64,000 nucleotides of DNA from Ascochyta rabiei. Lineage: Eukaryota > Ascomycota > Dothideomycetes > Pleosporales > Didymellaceae. Under the pieces are notes generated by a model. That model was not told the DNA's origin. It was given only the letters and a program-made list of their open reading frames with translations, and searched no databases. Position 1 is the stretch's first letter. Each line of letters opens with the position of its first letter. This document shows positions 53,087-61,439 of the stretch, in pieces. The position numbers and the translations under genes are program-made. The stretch lies in contig NC_082414.1 in the NCBI RefSeq assembly GCF_004011695.2, positions 310,001-374,000 of the forward strand, read 5' to 3'.

Positions 53087-54069
53087 ATGGCCTCGATAAC
53101 AATGCCACGGGCTGCCATGCGCAGTCTCTCACGAGCAACACCTTCCATCCGTTCCAGAGCTCCGCGCGTCGCCACAAGGTGTCTACACCAAAAGTTGTCA
53201 CCCATCACATCCTCTCCAGTACAACACCGACCGAGAGCGCAGCCATGGAGTCAGGGTCCCATCTCGCCGACTGCAGCAATCACAAGGCGAACCATGTTCA
53301 TCCAGACCGAGCCCACACCAAACGCGGACGTACGTTGAACGATACCAGAACCACCAACTCCCACTAATGCTCTCAGGCACTCAAATTCAACCCTAACATG
53401 CGCGTCCTACCCGAATCCATATCGTCTCCCTTCCTCGAATACGTCTCGCCGCGCAGCACTCTTGCGCCCCCGCATCCATCTCCGCTTGCCGCCCAGCTCA
53501 TGAACATCGACGGTGTAACATCCGTCTTTTTTGGTGTGGACTACATCACCGTCACAAAAGACTCGTCTACACCATGGGCGCACATCAAGCCCGAAGTGTT
53601 TGCCGTCATTAACGAAACCCTTACCTCTGGCGCGCCAGTCGTCAACACAGTGGAAGCCAAGGCAGGAGAGGAGGGCCAGGGAGGATCGGAGGTGGATACC
53701 TTGGCCTACGATGAAAATGACGACGAGGTTGTTGGCATGATCAAAGAGCTCCTCGAGACCCGCATTCGGCCCGCAATCCAAGAAGATGGCGGCGACATTG
53801 ACTTCCGTGGCTTCGTAGACGGGCAAGTGCTGTTGAAGCTGCGCGGTGCGTGCAGGACGTGTGATAGCAGTACGGTGACGCTGAAGAATGGAATTGAGAG
53901 CATGTTGATGCATTACATTGAGGAGGTCAAGGGCGTGCAGCAGGTATTGGATCCGGAGGAGGAGATCGCTCTAAAGGAGTTTGAGAAGTTTGAGGAGAAG
54001 CTCAGGCAGCAGAAGGGAAGTGTACCTGCGGCCACGACGGGCAAGGGGAGCCTCGACACCGTTGAGTAG
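53087..54069 (+). CDS. NFU1: Mitochondrial iron-sulfur cluster scaffold NFU1
   Basis: Two exons, 53087-53329 and 53377-54069, with a 47-bp intron (GTACGT...CTCAG); 311 aa. The first 65 residues are Arg/Ser-rich (MASITMPRAAMRSLSRATPS) and look like a mitochondrial targeting sequence. The NFU N-terminal domain begins MFIQTEPTPNADALKFNPN and includes the GVTSVFFGVDYITVTK strand. The C-terminal NifU domain has LLETRIRPAIQEDGGDIDFRG and the cluster-binding Cys240-x-x-Cys243 in GACRTCDSS. NFU1 delivers 4Fe-4S clusters to matrix targets such as lipoate synthase and aconitase. A Lys/Glu-rich tail of about 40 residues is longer than in yeast. Confidence 0.97.
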
Positions 54070-54638
54070 CCCAACACCCCCGAAGGGAGCGGAAGGTTGA
54101 AGTCCATCAAAGGTACCATACATTCGTTCAATGATTTGGAGACGATTGTATAACGCGTAATATGAAGACCACTCGTAGTGTCCAGCATCGCTGAGCATGA
54201 ACCTTAACCTGTTGTGGGAGAAGTCTATGGTTTACACCCATGCGTGGTGGTAACAACGACAAGTACACAGCGGAAACAATCTCACACTGCAACCAAACAA
54301 GACATGGAAGAAGTTGGTAGGGAAAGGATCAGAGTAGGGCACGACGCTACTGCAGACAACCCTAATTCTTGATAGTATCAGGAAGTAAACAACGCAATGT
54401 TGAATTCTCGACTGTGATTTTGCTTCGAGATCAGTACCCTGACTGCGAGCTTCTGCTGGTACTGAGTGTTGTGCCCAAATGACGGAAATGTTCTTCGCTT
54501 CGGTGGCGAGAAAGCCGCCACTCCCTCGAGTTCGGCTTCATCCACTGCAGCTCTAGACCGGCCAGACATCTTACTTGACACTCTCATAAGCACACCTTTC
54601 TTTACTCAACCCACAACCCTCCAAACTTTATAGCCGCA
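54070..54638. other. Intergenic, no gene recognised
   Basis: 569 bp with no feature beyond flanking UTRs and the promoter of the next gene. Confidence 0.5.
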
Positions 54639-55457
54639 ATGGCCACTACATCTTCTGATGCTCCCCATGACTTGACAAGCATCATCATCTCCCTCCGAGA
54701 AACCATTCTTAACGTGAAACGCGACGTGGAAAAGACACAAAGCGATGTTATATTTGATCCCACGCAGCCAGCAAGTTCGAATGTGCAATTCGAAAATTCT
54801 CGTTATGCTAATTTACTTCAGATCGGCCACCTGCTTGACAACGCCGACAGCACCGACATCATCTTGAGCCTTGCAAAGCCAACCAAAGAGACGATAAACC
54901 ACCTGCACGGACTCTCCGCCAAACTCTCCACATTGCAGCGCACATTAGTCGAGCGCGAGCAATGGCATCCGCCGCCGTCCCAGCCACCTCCCGCGATCCC
55001 CTGCTCCACCGATTTCCTCGACCTCTCTGACCTAAGCACCGCGGTAGACCTCATTTCAAACGTAGTCCGCTACTCCAATCCATCCAAACAGCTTACGCCG
55101 CAAGTTGCTTTCGGAAAGAGGACGTGGGCGTGGGATCCGCTGTGGCGCGAGTTCTTCTCGCACGACGACGAATCGCACTCGTCCACCTACCTCTCCAGGT
55201 GGTTTTTCGATCCGCGGAGAGAGGTCTGGCAGCATGCTAACATGGCGGATTCGGGCTTGCTGCCGGATGAAGCGCAGCAGCGGTTAGGCAGCTGGGAGGA
55301 CTGGAGGTGGGATGGCGGGTGTGGGGAGTGGGGTTTGGATGTTAGTCATGAGCTTGAGGATGGGCAGAGAGAAGCGGGAGGCAGGTTGTGTGTTTTTGCG
55401 AGCCGGTGGCAGGAGAGAGATGGGGTTTGGGTGTATGTTGGGGGACGGGGTGGGTGA
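54639..55457 (+). CDS. Conserved hypothetical fungal protein
   Basis: A single-exon frame of 272 aa starting MATTSSDAPHDLTSIIISLRE. The N-terminal 110 residues are helical and charged (ILNVKRDVEKTQSDV, LLQIGHLLDNADST). A short Pro run (HPPPSQPPPAIP) leads to a second half rich in Trp and acidic residues (WAWDPLWREFFSH, SRWFFDPRREVW, GSWEDWRWDGG). No transmembrane segment, signal peptide or catalytic motif. I do not recognise the family. The frame is free of stops, starts after a CA-rich leader and has consistent composition, so I regard it as a real gene. Confidence 0.65.
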   Translation: MATTSSDAPHDLTSIIISLRETILNVKRDVEKTQSDVIFDPTQPASSNVQFENSRYANLLQIGHLLDNADSTDIILSLAKPTKETINHLHGLSAKLSTLQRTLVEREQWHPPPSQPPPAIPCSTDFLDLSDLSTAVDLISNVVRYSNPSKQLTPQVAFGKRTWAWDPLWREFFSHDDESHSSTYLSRWFFDPRREVWQHANMADSGLLPDEAQQRLGSWEDWRWDGGCGEWGLDVSHELEDGQREAGGRLCVFASRWQERDGVWVYVGGRGG

Positions 55458-56635
55458 GCATATTGCATATGCAAACACAAATTGTGATAACGGTTGAGCA
55501 GCGCAAGACTGTATCTGTACTAAGGGCTGGTATCCTAACAAGCTTCGAAGTTTCAGTTGTTCAAAATTTTGCGAGAGCCTATAATCTCAGTTGCAAATCT
55601 AGTTTCACCGCTGGAGGAATCAACAGGCATTGGGTGCTGTTCTTTGGAAGAATTTGCAGGGCAATAATGGTTGAGGGTCTTTGAGAATGCTTGTACCTTG
55701 AGTGCCAAGACACCGACTTCGTGAGGGAGATTGAGGTGGATGCAAATATCGATTTCTGGGTAGAAATGTGCCAAGGACATGTTCGGAGTGCTCTACCACG
55801 GGCGTTTTCCACTTGGATATAGATAACAGCTTGACCTGGATACACGACTGAAAGTCGAGCAAGTGGCACATCGAACTCTATCACGACACCATTCCAGTGT
55901 ACAGCATTTAATATGGTTTTGTTCACAGTCCTCCAAATAACGCTTGGCAGAAAGAGTGCATTCGACAACCGATGCTGTGGACTGTGATAGTGTATAAGCT
56001 CTGTTGTCAATAAAGGCTAAGATCTGCATCAAGTCCTGTCGTATCGCCAGTCTTTAGCTGCAGTGTTGTGTTTAGTGCCGCATTCCCTAACATCGTGACG
56101 ATACACAGCCTCGTTGCATCGATGAGAGGTGTGGGGACGCATGCGCTGTATTTGGACAGAGACTGCGTCTGTAACACGGTGTTGATTCGTCGAGCCTGCA
56201 CACGCTCTCTTCTCTGCCTTGGGTGGATGTCACGGAACGGCTCAACTGCAGCCATGTCTTCGTCTTTGGTACAGTGTTCACCGGCAGGGCTGTTCGCTTG
56301 AATGATGCATGAGATGCTGGTGATCATTCAGGGCTGAGCGCCGCACGGGCCCGTCTCACGTCATTGTCCCCGCTTAGCAAACAACGACTTTACTGCCCAA
56401 AAGGGCAACAAGAACGGCCAATAATCAGAATGGGCCTCATAAGGCGTCCAACACTCGCGATCGAGCAAAATTGGCATACTATCGTCTCGAGGATCGCATT
56501 CGCACTTATGAAGTATTTATATCGCCTAGAAGCCGGCTGGAAGAGTGAAGCCGTTCACATGCTACAGCCTTGAACACAACACCTACTGGGCCCGAACATC
56601 AAGTCCTACTTCCAAACGCCTCCATAGCAATTATC
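55458..56635. other. Intergenic, no gene recognised
   Basis: 1.2 kb; antisense frames up to 143 codons (55579-56010) have no motifs. Possible 3' flank and promoter sequence only. Confidence 0.5.
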
Positions 56636-57334
56636 ATGTCTACAAACTCCTTACCCCCGAGTAGCCCACTCAAGCACTACGATACACCCAGCGGCCTGAC
56701 GCTTCGAGTTGACTTTGCCTGGACCAAGTTCCGCAATATCGTGAGCGAGAAGAACGGCTCCAGTCTTACACCACTCTACATCCAGCACTTTCGCCCAAAT
56801 AAGCCCCAGCTACGTATCGAAGATGCTACCAACAACACACAGATCGCCACCGGCATTATCAGCAATATCTCAATCGCTGCAGAGTGCACACTCCACGGTC
56901 GGACTATAGCCATCAAGCCCCTGAAGAAGTGGAAGACGGCATATAATTACCTTTCCACGAATCTTTCCTCCACATCAAGTCCTGTACCCATATCATGGAT
57001 CGCCAATAGCAGCCTGAAGATCTGGGACTTTGTGTGTCTGGATTCGACCACCCAGACTCCCATCGCAAAGTTCTCAGCCAACTGGTGGGCGCTGAAAGAG
57101 GTTGGCAACTTTCACTTCGAGAAGAGCGCAGCCGAGGTGTCGAAAGAAGTTCGCGACGAGATTGTGGTGATTGGTCTGACAATCTTCTACATCATGGCAT
57201 ATAGGATGAACAATCCACTGCATCTGCTTGGCGCGACGTTCGCGAAAGCTGGGAAGGTCGAGGACGATGGACGTGCGGGCGGTGTACAGATTGAAGAGAG
57301 GCTCAACGACGGAACGAAGCACAAGCACGTCTGA
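56636..57334 (+). CDS. Hypothetical protein, possibly tubby-C-terminal-like fold
   Basis: A single-exon frame; I take ATG 56636 (MSTNSLPPSSPLKHYD), giving 232 aa, over the in-frame ATG at 56570, because the latter adds residues resembling leader sequence. The layout alternates strands: PLYIQHFRPNKPQLRIED, QIATGIISNISIAAECTLHG, then WDFVCLDSTTQTPIAKFSAN and FHFEKS, ending in a hydrophobic helix (EIVVIGLTIFYIMAYRM) and a polar tail. This barrel-then-buried-helix pattern resembles LURP-one/tubby C-terminal-like proteins common in fungi, but the assignment is tentative. No signal peptide or catalytic motif. Confidence 0.65.
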   Translation: MSTNSLPPSSPLKHYDTPSGLTLRVDFAWTKFRNIVSEKNGSSLTPLYIQHFRPNKPQLRIEDATNNTQIATGIISNISIAAECTLHGRTIAIKPLKKWKTAYNYLSTNLSSTSSPVPISWIANSSLKIWDFVCLDSTTQTPIAKFSANWWALKEVGNFHFEKSAAEVSKEVRDEIVVIGLTIFYIMAYRMNNPLHLLGATFAKAGKVEDDGRAGGVQIEERLNDGTKHKHV

Positions 57335-57715
57335 GAACAAGACGCGTACGAAGATTTTGTTTCCGAGCCCCAAGCCTTACGACTTACTGTTTCAATTCGA
57401 TGTACACTTCTCGTGACGATACATCCATTGCTACCATCCTGAAGTACCAGCTCCGAAACGACAGGTCAACATTGCGCTCTAGAGCTCAAAATTTGCAGGA
57501 CTTCCCAGGACAGAGTTTCTATCTCGGTCGTGCACACGAGATGGGGTTGTGTGGGCCTCGTACGTGGACTGAGTAACGAGATGTGTCGCTGGGTAAAGCA
57601 TTACCCGCATCATTCTGCTTGGTGCCAGCTCGACACCAATTAGTTGGCCTTGTCCTGTAATTGTCTCCGTTTCATCGAATCGTTGGCCTGGCGCAAGCGT
57701 CCGCAAGGGGTTCAA
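57335..57715. other. Intergenic spacer
   Basis: About 380 bp; 3' flank of the preceding gene and upstream region of the decayed PD40 gene. Nothing specific seen. Confidence 0.5.
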
Positions 57716-57725
57716 TTATATATAG
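57716..57725 (+). promoter_or_regulatory. TATA element upstream of the decayed PD40 gene
   Basis: TTATATATAG, ending about 52 bp before the ATG at 57778, a position typical of a functional TATA box with a short leader. The relic promoter may still be active. Confidence 0.55.
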
Positions 57726-57777
57726 CTATAGACTCTCTTAATGCCCTACACTCATACTCCTCCCGTTCCTTTTCGCC

Positions 57778-59789
57778 ATGCGTCTTTCACTGCTTGCTGC
57801 GCTTCTTAGCGCGGTGCTCCGACTCGCAGTCCCTTGCAAGAAGAGAATGTCCGTACGCCTCCACTGCAACGACAGAGATGTCGAAATGCACCCATGCCAA
57901 GCCAAAAACTGGGGGATTAAAGCTGGATTCATGGTCTCGACGAGCTGACGGCAAGGATGGCGTCTTCTTTATGAACCGTATCGCGCCCGGTGCCTCAGAG
58001 CTGTACATCGCCAACGTAGATGGGAGCGACGAACGCAAGCTCTTGGGCAACGAGTCGACATTCGACTATAACGCGTCATTTTCACGAGATGGGGAGTGTA
58101 TCGCCTTCACTACCGAACGTAATGGCGATGGCAATTCGGCATGCGCCAGCTTTCCCTCACGACATCAACTTGCTTACCAAAGCAGGACATCTACCGTATC
58201 CGAGCTGATGGTACTAGTCTCACTAAGATCCTTTCAACCTCCTCGTTCAAAGACGCTGCTGCAATCTCTCCTGATGGTACGAGAGTTGCCTATGTCTTGA
58301 CCGCAAACAACTACAGGGCCAGCAATTGGGTGCTCGACCTTGCTACAGGCAGCTCATTCAATTTGACCAACACCGATACTGTTAGAGGTAACAGCGGCTT
58401 GCCTGAAAATCATCTGCGCCCTTCATGGTCACCGGACGGCGAGTGGATTGCGTTCAGCTCGGATCGCAATACGCAGTGGCGTGGTCACCGCAACGGCACT
58501 GGATGGGAACACATCCAGGAGCTTTCTGTCTATGCAGTTCGGGCAAATGGAAGCGACTTCCATCAAGTCGCAACAAAGTCAGAGTACTGCTTGGGCAGTT
58601 TAAAGTGGTCTCCTGACGGAAAGCGGGTGCTCAACTACGAAGTAACTACCGAGAATACATGGGACACACATCGTCCTGAGTCGCTGCAGATTGTGTCGGG
58701 TCAGCTCGTCTCAGTCGATTTTGAAACCGGCACAGACCGTATTGAGCATACCAGTGGCGAGGGTTTAAAGATGTCTCCGCAATGGCTTGCCAATGACACC
58801 ATCGCATACTTAATCAAGAACACGGCGGACGAGGGACTAGGCTATCTCACAGGTACCACCACCTCCATTCCCAGATCAATTCGCAGTCCCCCACGGTCCC
58901 CCGACGGCACAAAGGTTGTCTACGAAAAGGTATACTTCGAAGTCATCCGCTCAAGGTCACCTTGCAATCACCCAGAAACAGCTCGGCAACAGCAGCATCG
59001 TAACTATGAACCCCGACCTGAGCGACGTTCAAGACGTCTTCGATGTCTACTCCACAGGCCAAGCGAATGCCTCACAAGCTGCCAAAGGTCTGATTGGAGC
59101 TTTCCTACCAGCATGAAGTCCCGATGACCAATGGCTCATCTTCGGTCTGGGCTCATGGTTTCAATCGCGCGCCACGGGTAATGCATCAATGTACCGCATC
59201 ACCGCAAACAGAAGGTACTTTGAGCAGCTCACTGACGGTAGTGTGAACACCGGACTTCCCAGCTTCTCGAGCGACGGGTCAAGAATCGTGTACAGAGTCT
59301 GGGGCAAGGAGTACGGACTCGGTATCATGAAACTCTCAAGCCGCGAAGTGACTGTTTTGACGAGTAGCACATCTGCGAACTACGATAACGTGCCTTTCTG
59401 GTCGCCCGACGGTTCGAAAATCTTCTTTACTCGACGCGTCAGCTACACACTTCGACATATGCACTATCAGACCTGACGGGACAGACTTGCAGGTCCTGAT
59501 AACAAGCGGAGGGAACGATGCGCACGCTGTGTGGACTGCTGATGGACGCGTACTGTACTCGACAGCGGAGTATGGTTTCAGAGATGAGGCGGCGATCTAT
59601 GATGATACTTTTCAGCCGTGTGGGCAGATTGCTATCATGAACGCTGATGGGAGCAGAAGGAGATTGCCCGTGTATAGCATGTGGGAAGACTCTATGCCGT
59701 TGTACGTGCGGAACGAGTTTTTGAGCCGAACAAATTGGGACTCCAGGGTTGATCGCGATCTGTTCTGGTGGTCGGTCGCACAAGAATAG
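57778..59789 (+). pseudogene. Decayed secreted PD40 (TolB-like) beta-propeller gene
   Basis: Starts with a signal peptide (MRLSLLAALLSAVL), then needs a 1-nt frame change near 57810 to reach QSLARRECPYAS. Seven PD40/TolB-type blades are visible, with cores such as ISPDGTRVAYV, PSWSPDGEWIAFSSDRN, LKWSPDGKRVLNY, PPRSPDGTKVVYEK, PSFSSDGSRIVYRVW, PFWSPDGSKIFFTRR and AVWTADGRVLYST. A 47-bp GC-AG intron (58139-58185) joins GDGNS to DIYRIRADG in frame. Further lesions are a frame change near 58940-58965, TGA at 59114 where context (LPA-stop-SPDDQW) expects Trp, and a frame change near 59450. The last frame ends at 59787-59789. Fungal relatives are secreted propellers of unclear function. With three frameshifts and one nonsense codon it should be non-functional, unless the assembly has errors. 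Confidence 0.85.
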
Positions 59790-60314
59790 AAATCAAATGT
59801 CGAGTAATCACGTTTCTCTCATTCGCAGCGCGTGTGATGGCTAGTGTGAGCCGGAAAGAGCGTAGTCGTGGCTGCAGGTGATCGGATTGGATGTTGTACA
59901 GAACGAGCACGCAAGCCACACACCTCAGCTGCGCAAGACCACGAGCGTCTCTCACACCTCAACGCGACAATGCATCCTTAACGGAGCAACAGCGCGGTCC
60001 CTGTACATTTGGGTTTCAGCTGTCAGATTCGTAGGCGCTCCAAGAATCTGGCCGATCGGTGATATGCGGCGCTATGTCGTTCGGACGGGCCGACGTGCTA
60101 GCCTGTACCGAGTGAAGGTGGGTTCATGGGGGCTGAACACATGCATGATCCATGCGCACCCAACACGGGAACGATGTTTTCAGCCTTATAGCCACAGAGT
60201 AGATATGAGCAAGCGGTTCCCCTGTCGTTCTGGATAGCACCCTGATATCAGACGTGTCCATTCGAACGAATCCATCCCAAGAACAACCTTGCCATACTTT
60301 AGAGAGCTTTCGAC
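59790..60314. other. Intergenic, promoter of chloroperoxidase-like gene
   Basis: 525 bp; nothing specific recognised. Confidence 0.5.
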
Positions 60315-61127
60315 ATGTCTTCTGAAGGAACTCCCCTTCTCGCTGGACATGTACCTAAGGGTATGTACGTTCCTGCCGGTCCCGACGACAAGCGCAGTCC
60401 ATGCCCCATGGTCAATTCGCTCGCAAACCACGGATACCTTCCTCGCGATGGACGAAACGTCCTTGCTCACGAGATAAAAGCCGCGATGAACGAGGCGGGC
60501 ATCTCGGCAACCCTTAATGCCCTGTTCGTCAACGCCATCTACAACGTACACAAGGAAAAGGATGAGAAGGACAAGCTCCTGTCTCGTGTGTGGACCACGG
60601 CCTGCGACCCATGGACCCTTTTATCGAGATTTGGAATGCGCAGACCGGGCCAAACGGACAGTTTCGGAAGACCAATCCTCGACCTTGATCAACTTGCTCT
60701 CCCAGGGGCTGTGGAGCACGACATCTCCTTGACGCGAAGAGACCACGACCAGAAAGAGGGCAACTGCGCTCGACAGGAAGATCTTGTGGACGACCTCTTA
60801 GCGTCTTCTACAGACCGAAAGAATATCACGAGGGAGGGTTTGGCAGGCCTGCGCAGGCGACGAATCGCGACTCAACGGGAGGACAATCCAGGCTTGACGT
60901 ACGGACCGCTTCAGCACGAGATGTCCTGCGGTGAGATTGCACTGATCCTGGGTGTGTTTGGCGATGGAAAGAGTGCTCCGTATGATTTTGTTGCTCCTTT
61001 CCTGCAAGAAGAGCGGTTGCCTATCAAGGAAGGCTGGACGAAGCGTTGGTGGTGGACTCTGGGGTTGGTCGAGGTCAAGATCATTGCGACCCAGGTGAAG
61101 AGTCTGATTGGTTTGCAGATCGAATAA
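60315..61127 (+). CDS. Chloroperoxidase / unspecific-peroxygenase-type heme-thiolate peroxidase
   Basis: A single-exon frame of 270 aa. The heme-thiolate signature is SPCPMVNSLANHGYLPRDG, with Cys30 as the expected axial ligand (the PCP motif). The distal motif is Glu134-His135-Asp136-(x)-Ser in VEHDISLTRRD. Family members use peroxide to halogenate or oxygenate small molecules. Unlike the classical secreted enzymes there is no signal peptide: the start is MSSEGTPLLAGHVPKGMYVP, so it is probably intracellular. The C-terminal region (GEIALILGVFGDGKSAPYDFVAPFLQEERLP) is the conserved core following the active site, and the protein ends LIGLQIE. Physiological substrate unknown; no secondary-metabolite gene cluster surrounds it. 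Confidence 0.9.
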   Translation: MSSEGTPLLAGHVPKGMYVPAGPDDKRSPCPMVNSLANHGYLPRDGRNVLAHEIKAAMNEAGISATLNALFVNAIYNVHKEKDEKDKLLSRVWTTACDPWTLLSRFGMRRPGQTDSFGRPILDLDQLALPGAVEHDISLTRRDHDQKEGNCARQEDLVDDLLASSTDRKNITREGLAGLRRRRIATQREDNPGLTYGPLQHEMSCGEIALILGVFGDGKSAPYDFVAPFLQEERLPIKEGWTKRWWWTLGLVEVKIIATQVKSLIGLQIE

Positions 61128-61439
61128 GTAGCAGTTGGGTTTAGGTCTCCATCTTGGAAGTACGTTCAACAAATCGTCATGGTAGTGCCTGCGAATTATC
61201 GCAACTTCTTTTGCTAAAGCAGAAAGCCGGCATTCGCTTACAAGCTAGTGCATTCCACGTATGCTACTAAGCTGCTACGAAGTTATGGTAGCAATAAATT
61301 CAGGATGTTCACCAAGGAGAAGTCTTAAGGACGCACGTAGATGAGCCATATTGAGAAGAATTGTTACGCGGCAGTGATTATATCTAATACATTAATCGTG
61401 TACGCTCGATGGCGTGGCTACATATCCCACGTAGCTCAT
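61128..61439. other. Convergent spacer
   Basis: 312 bp between the stops of the peroxidase and beta-galactosidase genes; AT-leaning 3' flanks only. Confidence 0.55.

Noticed and set aside
52259..53913. Antisense frames opposite the MARVEL and NFU1 genes
   Set aside because: No motifs; sense strands encode recognised domains with valid splicing.
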